DNA from: Heterocephalus glaber
Taxonomy: Eukaryota; Chordata; Mammalia; Rodentia; Bathyergidae
Length of the DNA stretch: 64,000 nt
NCBI RefSeq assembly: GCF_000247695.1
Contig: NW_004624783.1
Span: 3,363,013-3,427,012 of the forward strand
Direction of reading: 5' to 3'
Shown: one piece after another, positions 10,811-24,665 of the stretch
Numbering within the stretch: the first letter of the stretch is position 1
Layout: the number at the start of each line of letters is the position of its first letter
Translations under genes and position numbers: made by a program
The notes under the pieces: generated by a model
What the model was told of the DNA's origin: nothing
Database searches by the model: none
What the model saw: the letters and a program-made list of their open reading frames with translations, nothing else

Positions 10811-11189
10811 GATGGACAAAGCACCTCTGTGGTTTTCCAGCATACTCTTATTGTGCATGTGTGGAGAGAGAGAATAAAAAAAGAGTCCTTCCTGAATCAA
10901 GGATAGGCATCTGCCCTCACATCTCTTCCAGGTCTTTGGGCATACCCAGCACAGCTGATTTTTTTAGCTGCTTATCCATCTGCATGTTTTTTTTTTAAAC
11001 AAAGGGTAGATTAGAACTTTTAATGTCTGCCATGCTTTAGTAGGGTATATGAGGTATAATACAGGTTCTACTCTTGTATTGGAGACCATGGTTTTAATAA
11101 GTTAGATATTTTTCTTTCATATAGCATTTTGAATTATTTGATGATTCCTTGGTATTGGTGCCCAGTCTCCTGTTTTTTTTTTTTTTTTT

Positions 11190-11440
11190 TTTCCTCTATA
11201 CGCTTTCCTCATCCATGTGGTCCAAAATGGTTTCCATCTATGGCCAAGCCTGACTTGCAAGCTGCATATACAGCTTCCAGTCACATCATTTTAGGCAGAC
11301 TAGTTAGCGGGGCTGTCCTTCACTGCATGTGAAAAATGGCTGTCATTCTGGCCAGCCATGCACCCAACCAGAAACTGGGTTTTTGTTATTAGAGAAAGAT
11401 AATGAAGATGGAGACTAGCAGGCTGCTGCATGGGGTCTGC
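11190..11440 (+). repeat. Ancient interspersed repeat, family not assigned
   Basis: TCCAAAATGGTTTCCATC, then TTCTGGCCAGCCATGCACCC and AACCAGAAACTGGGT, follows a pattern recurrent in mammalian genomes, but I cannot name the family. A run of T lies just before it (11172-11193). Confidence 0.4.
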
Positions 11441-13104
11441 ACTATGTTACTTGATATTCATAATTTACTTAGGAGTCCCAGATTGGAGTGGAAAGGATAT
11501 AGTCAAGACTTTAAGTGTTGGAAATGCTGGCAACACTAAGATACAAGTTCTTTTCAAAATAGAGCAGTTGTATTGGAATATTTTGGTTACAGAGACTTTA
11601 TTTTTTTACATGTCTGAATTTCTGTTTAAATTTTAGTTACTCCTGATTTATCAGCATGAATGAAAAATGAAAAGACTTGATATTTTCAATTTATATCTCA
11701 AACTGCATAAACAGTACCTGAGGATTGCTCTGCTACTGTAAAGAATGAATAATTTAGGTTGATTTTCCTTAAAAATCTAAATAAGATGAAGATTAAATTC
11801 AAGATAAAGCTATAGTATATCCTGTTGTGTCCTGTCAATTATCATATCTCTCCTGTTTTGATAGATTTGTGGAAAGTGATGGTTTTTCATATTTGTTTTG
11901 GAGATATAATACCCACAAAAAGATATTTAAAATCTTTTCATCTTAGCGATTGATTGCAGTGGGTGCCTTGACTAAGCAACTAAAAAAAAAGAAGCTCGGT
12001 ATGTTAAATAATAGCTTTTGCCAGAAACACTTCAGGCCAAAAAACCCCAGTGAGAAGTTGTCAGATTCCATTTTAAGGAAGCAAAGCTAAATTTTGATAT
12101 GTATTTCCTACCAAGCATAAATCTAATCATCAAGCAAAGAACATTAAATGCTTTATTTTGCTAGTGGCAGCAAAGAATGTAATGATGAATATAATATAGT
12201 TTAAATTTACAGTTGAAGTTTTATACCTACACATATAGTTATGCCTTTGTGGAATAAAATGAACAGGTTGCTGTCTATTTCACAGGAAAAATGGATAATT
12301 TATAGAATGATTTTTTTAGAACACCTGAAAATGTAGTGTTTTTTTTTTTGTGGCAATGACTGCTACATGTAAGACGTGGATCTTCAAAGATCTTGGCCAC
12401 TGTTATGTGGGGGGATACTTGTTGTATGATATAGAAAATACTATCTGGTTATCTTTCATTCCTTTTATCTGGCTTAGCTTAACCTCAGCTGATTGCTTAA
12501 GTCAGTGGCCAAGAATTTTTCATCACCTGTCGTTGGTAACATATCATTCATCATACTAGGATGATTGGTATTATCAATTGAAAAATATAAATGGAAGACA
12601 GAAAAATTTTAAGTGTTACTTGAAAAGCTAGAGTGAAAAGAGAAATAGTTTTAGTTTTCCAAGAGTCACCTTCTTTTCTACCTATATTCATTATGGCCAC
12701 TGAATATCTTTTTTCAGGCATTTTCAGTCTCATTGTTTTCATATAGGGGAATTCTTCAGCAAATAGCCCTGTGTGGTATGGTTCTTGATAGCAAACAAAA
12801 GAAACTGTGTAATAAATTCCCACTCCCCAAAAATTATTGTAATAAAGGTGTATGATTGTATTTATTACTTCAAAGTAATTTCCTTTTAAGAACATATAGT
12901 ATTATAATGAGATGTGGGCAGCGTGACCGTGGGGTAAAAAGAAAACCATGATTTTGCTTTTTTCAATCCTGTGGTTCTCACTTTTCGGCATTTTAATCTC
13001 AGCCAATTCTCTTTTGGGTTTGTGTGGTTTGAACTTCTGTTAGCTAAATGCATAATTTGTACATTTGATTGCATGATTGAATTGATGATAATGTTTTTAA
13101 TCCC
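11441..13104. other. Unassigned intronic DNA
   Basis: No repeat or gene recognised. The open frames here (up to 114 codons at 12551-12895, minus) are without similarity to anything I know. Confidence 0.4.
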
Positions 13105-13240
13105 TTTTCTTTTTGAAGTTTTTAAAGAGATGAGATCTTGCAACATTGCTCAGGTTGTCTTGAACCTAGGCTCAAGCCTAGGTTCTTGTTTCAGCCTCTT
13201 GAGTAGCTGGGCCTGCAGATAGATGTGTGTCACCACACTC
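13105..13240 (-). mobile_element. Proto-B1/FLAM-like 7SL SINE
   Basis: AGATGAGATCTTGCAACATT, TTGCTCAGG, CAGCCTCTTGAGTAGCTGGG and GTGTGTCACCAC match an antisense 7SL monomer. The B1 internal duplication is absent, indicating an older proto-B1 type. It contains a 24-bp palindrome (see findings). Confidence 0.75.
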
Positions 13241-14639
13241 AATAAAGATGTTTTTTGAAAGCTAGAATTTTGCCTATGTATGCATTTTTAAAAAATAAAT
13301 AATATGAAAGACAATTGTGTTTTTGATACAAATACAGTCATATATACCAAGAGAAAGGAAAATTCTTAATATTTTGACATGTATCATTCCAGGGCATATA
13401 GATATATGTATACTTCTTGTTTTCCTTGTTTTTTTTCAGTGCTGAACAGACTCAAAGATAAAATGAAAACCAAGTAGTATTTTCAGCCTCATGTCTTGTC
13501 TTTTTCACTTAGGAGAATTTTTCATAGAACTAATATCCCTTAAAGTATATTTCTTAATATTAGCATAGTTATTTTATTATGTTTTGTTCTATATTACTAA
13601 TTGACCATTTTCCTGTTTTGAGATATTTAGTGTTCTTCCAGGTTTTTTTTATTATTTTATGTATATATATCTATATATTGATATATATTTAGATATATAT
13701 AGCCCTAACTCATTGTCTGCATCTTTGTCTTTGCCACCACCCTTTATGTTTATAGGAGATTTAATAGGTATTTAAGCTTGCCATGAAAATGAATTTTTAG
13801 AAGATACTTGATCAACATCAATTTTATTTTACCCTTTTGTCTCCTTATCATTCATTCTAATCTGTGACTTCAGCAGTGTTCAAAGGCAATGAAAGATTGA
13901 AATTAGTTCTTGTTACTGTCACATCAGATTCATTTATAATAGATACATGCACCTTGGTGATCAGAAGCTAAAATATTTTTGTAATTAGACTTGGATATCA
14001 AGCCAGGTCCTGAGTCCTAATGAAAGATACATCACGAATTCTTTTTGTTATGTGATTTTTTCCGTAAGTTAAAAAAATTGCAGTTCCTAGCTTGTTGACA
14101 TACTGAAGAATATATGGCTTAAATGGTTTTTTACAAAATACAGTATTGTTCACTGAAATATTATACAGCATCATACAGGATTTTAAAAATAAAATGTTAG
14201 TGCTTTTTCAGTTGCTTTGCATTTCAGTGTAATGGTGTCCATTACATACTTCTTCAGTTTGCTACATTTCATCTACAAGAGAAACCTTACCTGGTAATTT
14301 ATAGGTAAGAAATTATGTCACAGAGGGTAGTTGGGAGAGTATAGAGCTTTGTAAAACTGATTATTTTGTTAAAATTATTTTGGTGTACTTCTCATCAAGT
14401 TCTGTTTATCTACTTCAGTTGAATCTAACTTAATATGCCGTATATTTTGGCAGTCCTGTGATTTATACACAATTCCCCACAACACATACACATGATAGTT
14501 GTGAATGTAAAATGAAAGTCTTCCATGTATATGTTACACTATTCTCAAAACTTCATAGCTCGTTTCAGATTCATGTAAATTTAAATTTGAACATTTCCCC
14601 TTCAATACGAGGCATTGAATCCAGTCCTTTAAAATTTTT
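13241..14639. other. Unassigned intronic DNA with an AT simple repeat
   Basis: Contains imperfect (TA)n at about 13658-13700; otherwise nothing recognised. Confidence 0.4.
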
Positions 14640-14758
14640 ATTTTTTTATTTTGAGAAGCTAAGTCGCTAAATTCCCACGCTAAGCTCAAACATAGGATCG
14701 TCCTACCTCAGCTTCTTCATAGTGCTGAAATTACAGGTATGTGCCACCATGCCCAGCT
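14640..14758 (-). mobile_element. B1-like 7SL SINE, degraded
   Basis: CCTACCTCAGCTTCTTCATA, GTGCTGAAATTACAGGTATG and TGCCACCATGCCCAGCT are the antisense 7SL 5' end. The 3' half is eroded. Confidence 0.72.
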
Positions 14759-16680
14759 AAATCTGACCATTTTATACTATTTTTTAAAAGAATTTTTTGT
14801 ATTTTATATATATAATGCCTTATTAGACTAATTTCTTCCTGTTAAATTCTCTATAAACAACTATATAACTGAGATAAAATATGTTAAAACCATTTAGAAG
14901 TGTTAAAACATGTAGTTAAATCTTATTTGGGATAATTTAATTTATAATTTGTTATAAAATTAGAGAAGACATGTTTACTTATACTAACTGGTGGGAAATG
15001 GGGCATAGAATGAGAGTTGGGGAGGGTTTTGGTAAGAAAATTTCCTGAGAGAAAAATCTAGGATTACTTAGCAGATTATTTTATGAAATCTTCATGTTGG
15101 AAATTATTTATGGCGAATCAGTAGATTTTGTAATTATTACTTTCATTTAAATACTGGAGTTCTCCTAGGGACTTCTACCTGGTAACTGTTTTTAAAAGAC
15201 TGGACCCAGTTGCTCAACGTACTTGACTTCTAAGTACATTTCTTTTAAAATATCATATATGCTTAGATTGTAATCATTCTTGCTGTCTTCCTTCCATTTA
15301 TTCTTGATAGTTTCATATTGGATGCTATTGTGAAAGCTAATTTATTTTGGGTGTTTATGGAGAAATTATTCCTTACTAAACACTTCACTTCCTTAGTTTC
15401 AAAAATGAATCTCTGAATTATTATAAATTGATTTAGAGTAAGTAAATCGTTTTCTCATTTTCCTTCAATGTAATAATAATATGGTTTTATTGAACTGTTC
15501 AGTGTTAATTCTGCTATTGTCACCTGTGAAACATTTACTTTTAATTGGTCAAGAGCTATGAGATGTAGATAGTTTTGATGGGAAGTGTGTCAGCTTAAAA
15601 AAAAATCTGTGTTTGGGAAATTGTTCTCTTAAAGACTAATGTGGAAGTGTGTATAAGTGTTTAGTAATGAAAGCATTTGAGTGGTTTGTGGGAAGATGAG
15701 TTTTACTTTGTATCTCTGTGGTATCTGTGTGCATTCTTGTGATATCCGCACAGCTACCTGGGATCTTTCTTTAGGCTACAGTCCGTACCCACCTTCTCTG
15801 TTTCCACTGAATTAGTCACGGAGCGCTTGTCTTTCTAGAATATAGTTTGAAGTATCAAGACAGAAAAAAACCCCCACAATTTGAAAATTAGCAGTCATTT
15901 TGTATACCTTAAGGAAATTCAGGATGATCTGTTTGAGACTAGGAAAGTATATTTTTAGTGAATATGGAGTTAGAGGAAGCTAGTAAATAATGCTTGGGCA
16001 CCTATAGGTATAGATCAGGTTGGAGGAGGGCATTTTGTTGTCATCTCCAAATTTTTATCTGTATTTGAAAGATCTGTACTAATGTTAGTGGAGTATTCTA
16101 CTGTCAGTGGTCATGCAAACCATAAAGTACTTTGGTTTCCATTTTCTTTTTTCATCAGGATGAATATTTTATCCTAACTAAAAGAATGGTGCTCAGTTGT
16201 GGGACAGTTAGAAAGGACTGTACCACTTCAGGCACTTGAGACATTTGTGGGGGAAGCTGTTGGTCTCTAGCTGCACAGCAGGCATCTGGATGCCTGGCAG
16301 TATCTGGGGTAGTTTTACACTCAAAGAATTGTCTTGTGTCCTCAGCTCCTTGGTGTCCCATTAAATTCTTGGAGTTGAAAACCTGTTTACCCAGCCTGGA
16401 AAATGGTTGTAAAATTACTGAGTTTTCCAGAAGTGCAGTTACTCTGTAGCAGTACCTAGAGCTTTTGCATTTGTGGTGGTTTAACACATATATACTCATT
16501 GTTTAAACTTTTATAACATCTTCTATAGTTCAGCATTTACATAGTGAAATGCCATTATTTTATTGTAAGTTTATAAATTAATTTGCTTTAAAATATTACA
16601 CTTAGGGCATTATATTGATTATAAATTTGTGTTGGATTATTATTTGTTTCATTTCAGGATAGTAATTACATATTTGCTCT
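14759..16680. other. Unassigned intronic DNA
   Basis: No repeat or gene recognised. The minus-strand open frame at 16155-16499 (114 codons) shows no domain and lacks any splice or retroposition context that would support it. Confidence 0.4.
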
Positions 16681-16695
16681 TAAAAAGCAGAACTA

Positions 16696-16783
16696 GGGCC
16701 TAGGATGTAGCTCAGAGGTTGAGCACTTGTGTAGTATGTGTGGGGCCTTGGGTTGCATCCCCAGCAGGTAAAACAAAAAACAA
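16696..16783 (+). mobile_element. ID-family SINE, older subfamily
   Basis: GGGCCTAGGATGTAGCTCAG start, B-box region GGGTTGCATCC, end CCCCAGCAGGTAAAAC. It is flanked by TAAAAAGCAGAA on both sides, a 12-bp duplication. It ends in CCCCAGC rather than CCTGGTACC, so it is a different subfamily from most ID copies here. Confidence 0.88.
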
Positions 16784-16795
16784 TAAAAAGCAGAA

Positions 16796-18535
16796 TTGGG
16801 TCTTAGAAAGGTGAGAACCATTGGCCTGAATGGAGACTCCCTTTTTTGAACCACTGGCCTGAATGGAAAACCCCCATTTTCGTTGCTATTTTATATGATC
16901 CCAGGAGTTCTACAGGAATGACACCTATAATACGTAGAGTACAAAACTGAAATGCCACTTGATGATAAGGAGAAATTCCATCACTTTCTGCTGTATAACA
17001 CTGGTATGAAGGAGAGTTGTGCATCATTATGATTATAATCAGAATAAATATTTTTATTGTGATCGGTGCAGTCTGACTTTACTGTGGATAATTTATTTTA
17101 CTGTTAAAGGTTAAATACATTCTTGCATTTAAATGAAAGACAGCATCGTGTTTTGGTCTTGAAATCCTTGTTCATAGTCTTGTAATTTAAAGATAGTAAA
17201 ATCAGCTGTGATCAGCTAAGTACCAGAGCTTCCTCAGTGCTTCATAGAGAATTATTTTGGTTTTATTAGAGATTATAACTACATTTGAATACACTGAAAT
17301 GGTGTTTCCTGAACATTAAGTGGAGATTTGTTACTTCAGATGAAGGAAAAAATAACAGAGCCATAGATATTGTAATCTGACTTCAAAAGAGCTGATCTAA
17401 TTATCAACATGTGAATTAAATAAAAAACAAAGCTCAGGATATTGCAGTATAGCATAATGAAAGATATACCAATATGTACTATGCTGTCTTGGCATTTTAA
17501 TATATTTGAACTATCATAAATAAAATATGAATTAAGCACAGGTATAAAATCTGAATTGCTTTTTTATAGCTTCCCAGGAGGAGCCATTGTTCTGCAGTGG
17601 TTACCTAGAGTGTTAAATAGGTCCTTTTGGCATCTCAGCCTTAATGGGCTGTAAAGAAAGTCACTGAAGCCCAGAGGTCTGACAGTATGGGGTGCTTCTA
17701 CTATTTCCGTTGTCTAATAGAGGTCCAGTGTGTAGACATAGGGGTCTCTTTATCTTTATAAAATGGGTTATAATTGAGTCACAAATTTTATTTTCATTCA
17801 TAAGAATAAAAGTCTTGAGACAGGGCTTAGTTGTCCTTTCCCAAGACTGTAGAAAGTTAGGTAGACTAGAAGATAGATTTCATTTTCATACTTTGAGTCT
17901 TTTGCTTTGCTTGCACTTTATATACAAAGATAAGTTTAAAAGTCTCCCGTAGAAAGTAACGTTGATCTGAGCCTAAAGAACTAAATAGTTTCTAAGTTCA
18001 ATTCAGGGATTTTATTATTGTGTAATAGATTTCGGGATTATACCATATGTTGTCAAGAAAGCACACACTAGTTCATAACAATAGGAAGAGAGAAGATTGA
18101 TTTATAAATTTAGATAACAATGGTATTTTATGTTCTATTCACCAAAGCAAATAATTTAGGTGAGGGTATTAGTCTTGGTTAAAGCTTTTTTTTTTTAGCA
18201 TGTGAAAATAGTCTTGTCCTCTTTGTTTTACTGTTATGAAATATTCTTTAAAAAAGTGCTATGAAACCTGAATCAGAATGGTCATTTAGAAAATGGACTA
18301 GAGTATAATATATAAATGCTAATTTAGTCTGTTACTTTATCTTCATAAAGATATATACATTGTATTCTCTAAATTTCTTTTGAGAAATAATGAATAGCAT
18401 TCATCAGTATCTTCAGTAACAGATTATTGATTATATCTGCCTTTCAAACATGTCAATTTCTACTACTTGTGAAATTCTTTTATTTATAATTTTCCACTCT
18501 TTTTTGTTTCATTTCTGAACTTGTTGAATAGGTCT
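16796..18535. other. Unassigned intronic DNA
   Basis: No repeat or gene recognised with confidence. Confidence 0.4.
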
Positions 18536-18539
18536 ATAA

Positions 18540-19750
18540 TTACTGCTTTTCATCGCTCTCCTCCCACTGATTCCTGATGTTCACACAATCTAAGTTTCAT
18601 GCACTCCATGAAATGATAGGTAATTGTCAGCCATGCTGCCAGGCCTTCCTCCTCTGCCCAGCGTAGACATTAATTCACTGAACCTGGACTTGGCCTCAGA
18701 GTCCTCCTACACACAGCACCTCAGGCAGCCACTGCCAGTTGATCAGAATTGGCACACGGGATGAAATCTATTTATCATTTCTATGTGTGCCATCTTGGTT
18801 CATTTTTTCCTTTGCATTCCATTTCTTCTCTGTCCCTAGTAATGTTTCTTTCACTCTCCTCCTTTATCTGATGAATTTAAGGCCTATTCTTTAGTCTTTT
18901 ACTTTTTTCCTTTACATAGATCTTCCTGGAGAATTCACTGAGCTCAGATATGTAATAATCATTCCCAAATCAGCATTTCCAGCCAAGTCTCAAATCAGAT
19001 CTGAGCTTTAGGTTCCAATAACTAATTGCTTACAATTCCTTATGGTGGTTCTACCATTATCTTCAATTGAATATGTCTGAAACTGAGCTCATTGTCCTTT
19101 TTCCCCAGATAGCCTCACCTTATTTACTTAATTGACTATCATGGGTATTAAGTTTCTGGCATTTGGTGCACCTTTGACATCTTTCTTTCTCATTTCTCAG
19201 TCTTAGATTATCAGTTTTTTTCCCAATGAAAGGTGTGCCCTAGACTCCATCTTCATAGTCTCCTACTTGAAGATCTCCGCATCATTTGCCAGAGGGTCCC
19301 AGACTTCAGTGTGTGTCAGGATCACCTGGAGCACTTGTTACACACACCCTTTGGGACCCATTTCCAGATTCTGTAGGTCTCTAACACATTCCCTGGAGGT
19401 GCTGCTGCTTTGAGCTCAAGGTAGAGTTAGTTACATTTTGAAAATCATTTAATGCCTTATACTTTCCCTCCCAGGTCTGTCTGCAAACCTTGATCAGATT
19501 AAATTTTCCATACCACATTATTTTGTTAAATTATTCCCAGGTTTTATAACTATCCATGATGCCGTGTTTCTTAACATTTCCAAATTCTTGCCTAGTTTCC
19601 AAGCTTACCGAAATTTAGCATAATTTACCTTTCTGTCTTTACCTACAAACAAGTTTTGTTTGTTTCCTTTCCATCTAATTTAGGAGCTTGCTCAAGTCCC
19701 ACCCACCTCCTTAACTACAGTTGACTTTATTTAGTTTTCTTTGTCCAGAA
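18540..19750 (+). repeat. L2 LINE, interrupted by MER5A
   Basis: GAATATGTCTGAAACTGAGC followed by TCATTGTCC is the L2 ORF2 region (AACATGTCCAAAACAGAACTCATC type). It continues through CTTTGACATCTTTC and, after the insertion, CCACATTATTTTG and GGTTTTATAACTATCC. It is strongly decayed and the outer limits are approximate. Confidence 0.55.
19290..19425 (+). mobile_element. MER5A-type hAT-Charlie element, partial
   Basis: GTCAGGATCACCTGGAGCAC and TCCAGATTCTGTAGGTCT match the 5' half of MER5A (CATCAGAATCACCTGGAGGG, TCAGTAGGTCT). It sits inside the L2. Confidence 0.68.
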
Positions 19751-20165
19751 CCCTGGTAGCACAACTTTAGTGATTCAGATCTACTTAATCTTCTTAATAG
19801 TAGGAGCTGTTCTATATGCCTTCGGTCTCTTCTAAGCTTTTAATGTAAGGATTAAGTCAATGTGGATCTACTACCTGGTGAGTTGATGGATTTCTTTAGT
19901 TTGGGTTATACCTAGAGGCCATTTGACTTGGGAAAAAAATTAAACAAAAGTAACATATGGTTGATCAGAAAACAGAAAATGGAGCTCAAACAATGAAACA
20001 GAAGCTTTATAGCCAATACAATATTCTTATAATGAATATCCAGGCCTTTCCTTTATGAGCAACATGCTGTTGGTAAGTGATGGCCCCAGGTGTTTTGTAA
20101 AGGAGGAACCAGGAACAAAAACCTGATGATGTTGGCAGTGGGTTGGAGATTTTGTGAGGTCTGTC

Positions 20166-20253
20166 TTTTTTTTTTTTTTGGTACCAGGGCTCAAACTCGG
20201 GTCCTTGCGCTTGCACAGCAGGTGGAGAAACCACTGAGCTAAATCCCCAGCCC
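20166..20253 (-). mobile_element. ID SINE
   Basis: T-rich tail, then GGTACCAGGGCTCAAACTCG, and right end ACTGAGCTAAATCCCCAGCCC. The duplication TGAGGTCTGTC / TGAGGTCTCTC flanks it. Confidence 0.92.
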
Positions 20254-20739
20254 TGAGGTCTCTCTTTTTTTGTAGAAGTCATTGTCTTTATACTTAAATT
20301 GTATATGATTTTGCAATGTGTGTATGTTTCTTCTAAATCTTTCCCAAACTACCCTAAAAGTTGGTGACTTATTTTTACCAAATGACTGGTGTTTGATTCA
20401 ACAAATCAAACAATTAACACGTTTCTATTAAACATCTGCAGATGTTTGCTTAGTGAAGCCTGCACAGTATTGTCTCCCATTAGGCACCCCTACCTTTTGG
20501 TTTGTTTGTAAAGCCTAGAGGCTATTTTGGTACAATATTTTGCTGGGTGGATACCTGAAAGACAATTTTTGTAAATGAATAAATTGTCACTTCAAGGAAA
20601 ACAACTGACAATGTATTTTGTCTGTGATAGACTGTTATGTCTTTACCTTTATTTTAGTGGCTTTCTGGAGCAAGTGGAGGCTCAAGCTTGAAATTCAATC
20701 CATCAGTTTCCCATTTAACACAGTTACTGAAGGGGAAGG

Positions 20740-20885
20740 AATGTTAGAAATTTGCTAGTTTGAGTCCTAATTTTACAGATGAGATCATCTTGGCCTAAAG
20801 CAATGAAGTGTTTGGAGCAAATTCACAAAAACTAATTGTGGCAAAGCCAAAACAAGACTTGAACTCTCTTCATTTCCAGCTTGGT
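20740..20885 (-). repeat. MIR SINE remnant
   Basis: ATTTTACAGATGAGATCATC and AAGACTTGAACTCTCTTC resemble antisense MIR. Low similarity. Confidence 0.45.
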
Positions 20886-23800
20886 TTTTTTGTGTGTTTC
20901 ATCACTCCTTCTAAAGAAACCTTTGACTCTTTGGATTAAATGGAAAACAGGTTTGGGTTGTTTTTGTACTTCATTTAGGGTTGGAGAGGTAATGCTGTTT
21001 AATTTATAGTGTTATTCTCAGTGAACAGAATATATCCATTTTTGAAACAAAAAATTAAGCTATGCATCAAAAAAGCAATATCCAGGGGTAATTATTATTT
21101 TTAAATTTAAATTATAGATCTTATTTTCCTAGAGGGTTTGTGAGATCCTGCAACTATTATTCAGGTTATTAAGATGTGAAATGCTAAATGTATCTGATTC
21201 TCAATACTGGTTTTACGAATTGTTGGCTTAAAAATGTGAAAACTGTAGAATATGAATTACGAACATGTTTGTTACTATACAGCTTCTGCAGGCCAGTATT
21301 GATGTTTGTTTTCACAAAGAATGGAACATGGAGCTGGATTCTATGAATGTTTATTGTGAAGCAAACAATAAAATGGACATTATTTGCATATTATGCCATT
21401 CAAATTAGAAATTTACGAAGGTATATAAATCCTGATGGAGCAGTAATACTACAAAATAAACCATTAACTTGATGCTGTTAATGTTTAGATTGCCAAACTC
21501 TTTGTAACACTGTGCCTTTTGATACAGTATTTATGATTATGAATGTGCTGTTAAGAATTTTCATTCTGCCATTTTCATTAACTTTAATGTGTTAGGAGCC
21601 ACAGTTACCCTGTTAGGTATGTAGATAGATGGCAGTTTTTTAAAGGCAGTTTTAAGATACATTTTCCTTATATGAGTGAAGGTAATTGTTGGTTGAATGT
21701 ACTTATTTTCTTTCTTTGTGTGTGTATGTGTGTTTAAATCAGGTATGTCTGCCACAGAGACTGTGCCACAAATGGCAAACTGTTACTTGTTTATTTCTAA
21801 CCCCTGAGATTTATCTTAGTCATTTTTGGACTCTCTTCCTAATCAAACCCTGTGCCTTTCCAGAAGATAAGGAGCAGGGCAAAATTTATCCTGCAGCACA
21901 TGCTGTGAGTCATTTAGTTCTAATATACTGTGTGTTGAATTTCATTGATTGCATGGATGCTTCCATTAGTATTTTTAAATAATAAATTCTCTTTTCATAT
22001 TAATGAATTTATTGGAATTATAAAATTAATGGGTGTTTCTATTGAGCTGAAAATTTAATTTGTTTATATCTTATGCTGTAAGCTTTAGCTCAACTATCCC
22101 AATACTGGGAGAGTCAGAATCATCTAAAATCTGCTTGCTTTATGCAGTCACATACATTTATGTTTTATGCAATCATGTACATTCATTTTCTTCTCATAGT
22201 AGATCTTCATAATTTTTCCTTCAGTGTTTTAAAATAAGCATAGAAAATAATAGGCTTTATATAATTGGACATGACATGTATCGCCAAATAGTGAAACCAA
22301 AAAGAGAAATGTAGTAAAGGAAAAATCCCAAAAGAACTGGCATTTTTCTAAGTGGAAAGCCATAATTTTTATTAAGCAATTTGTAAAGATTATTTAAGAA
22401 ATACTGCAGTTGGGGAGGGAATTTTATGTGCAAGGTTTATGCAAACAAAATGAAGTAAAGAGGACTCATGAGGTGGGAAAGTTGCAAAGGGAATTGACAT
22501 GTCCCTTGAGGTCCAAGGAATCTGTGTAAATCTCAGATCATGGTTGCATTTTCAATCTTTGATTTTTTCATAGATGTTGAGTTTATAGTCTTTCCATCTT
22601 TTGGAGTCATTGCTGTTATGAATATATGCTATACTATCTCAGAGCAATAAGACCGTGGAGTCACAGTTTTAAGTATATAGTAAGGTGTCTTGGAGGTTCT
22701 TATATAATCTTAATTCCAAACTTATAACTTAGAAATTTAGTTGACTAAGAGAATTAAGAGATTCCTAGGGATTGAGGAAAGACTATTCCTTTGGACCAGC
22801 TAACCCATTTGTTTAGTAGAAACAAGCAATCAAAAATTTGTTTGGAATCATGATCTGCATTTAATAATTTAACTATTTATTATTTTCAATAATGGTTTCA
22901 AATAGAGTTTAGGACCACACTTGCTGTAACCAAGAAATTGCAATGCTTGACTTTTTCTCTCATGTTTTATGGTCAGTGTCAGATCATCTATAATTAAGTG
23001 GCAAATTGCCAGTGTTTGTGTTTATTAAGGTTCATTTGCTGTTGAAAGAAATTAAAATACTTTTTGAGATTTTAAAAAAGTACAGGGTACAAATATATGA
23101 AGAAAATATTCTTTTGCCTGAACACATTTCAAAGGGAAAATGTGTATGTATGTAAAAGTCACAGAACCATATTTACTGAACTTGAAATAGTTTTGCAAAT
23201 TTCCATGGCAGCACTGATTTATGTGGCTTGAACATTTCTCATTTTTCCTCTCTTTCTCATTTCACAAACTTTGTCAGTTTCTAACTAAAGATGTGCTTGG
23301 AAACTCACTGTGCTAATAGGCAAAGTTGGCCTTTCCTATGCTTCCTTTCAAATAGCCCATCCTGAAACAGTGACCTTTTAGTTTAATAACAGTTTTATTT
23401 GAGAAAATGTTCAGATCCTAAGAGCTGGAAAGTGTTTTCAGAAAGGCCATTTTTAAATAGTGGTCTCCAAATGGTGTATCTTTTTCCCTTATGCTCTTTG
23501 GATCAGACCTATCAGAAGAAATATATTGTTGCTTTCTGTATTTTATTGATTTAAAAACAAATAACATGAAGCTTAGATCTGCTCAAAACCCATTACTACA
23601 TGGTTTATTTTCCTTCCTGTGCTTTGACTTGCTATTTTAAACTCTTTATGCTAGGTCATGTTTTATCTTTTGTTATTTTAAAATCTTGACTGTAGCTAAG
23701 GTAATTACTTTTTCAGGTGTGACCTTGGGCTTGAGACCGAAAGCTGTAATTTTTTTTTCTTTTCTGGAAATAGGGCATTAGAAAGACAGCTGTGTATTAG

Positions 23801-24224
23801 TCCTTTTACTGATGAGGAATGATATCACCCAATTTATTTACCCACTTTGGCATTGTTCCTGGAGCTTTCTTGCCCTTTTCGTTGCTGGTGCTTTCCTGTT
23901 CCCATTTTTCTGCCTTCCCTTGTGGTCTGCCTCCATGATGCTTCTTATTGATGCTCTTTATCTGCACCAGGTCTCTCCTTACCCCACAGGAAGTGGCAGG
24001 GCTAAGGGCTGGCAGAAGGGTATGGAAGAAGCAGCAAACTCTTTAAGTTGGATTTCTTTCTCCCCCTACCACTGCTTCTGCACAGTCTCATCTGCATGGC
24101 TTTCTTTGCATCCATTAAGCTGGTCACTGTTTGATAATTGTGTCCTTATCATTCTGTTCCTGGTTGATCACATCTGAGTAATAAGGTCATTGTTCATTTG
24201 ACTTTTCCTCTGTATAATGAACAT
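20886..24224. other. Unassigned intronic DNA
   Basis: 3.3 kb without a repeat I can name. The 121-codon frame at 23812-24177 is rich in hydrophobic residues, but this comes from T-rich DNA and shows no family features. Confidence 0.4.
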
Positions 24225-24665
24225 AAAACACATTATGAAGATATAACATTATGCTAAATGAGATAAATCAGATGTCAAAAGACAAATATTGCATGATTTT
24301 ATTGAAACATGGCACCTAAAATAGTTGAACTCAGAAGCAGAGAGCAGAACAGTGGTGGCCAGAAGCTTTAGATAGGGAGAGGGATGGGAGTATGTTGGTT
24401 GAAGGATACAGGCTTTCAGTTATAAGATGAGGAAGTTCTGGGGGGTACATAACTTACGTTTGACTTTGTTTTATAATATTTTATTGTTGAGATATGATAA
24501 GAGCAGATTTTAGGTGTTTTCACTCTACGCATATGCAGATGATAGCTAGGTGTGATATGCAAATGTGGTTGTGGTAATCATTGCATAGTTTTCACACCTT
24601 GAATATATATGATTTTTCTGTCTATTATACTTTGGTAAAGATGGGGGGAAATGCCAAAAATCACA
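24225..24665 (+). mobile_element. Ancient LINE-1 (L1M) 3' end
   Basis: GATGTCAAAAGACAAATATT, GCATGATTTTATTGAAACAT, AGAACAGTGGTGGCCAGAAG and ACTTTGGTAAAGATGGGGGG follow the ORF2 end and 3' UTR of old mammalian L1 (GACAAATATTGCATGATTTC, AGTGGTTACCAGAGGCTGGG). Confidence 0.8.

Noticed and set aside
16155..16499. 114-codon minus-strand frame
   Set aside because: No recognisable protein family, no poly-A tail or target duplication suggesting a retrogene.
23812..24177. 121-codon hydrophobic open frame
   Set aside because: Hydrophobicity is explained by T-rich composition; no family resemblance or transcript context.
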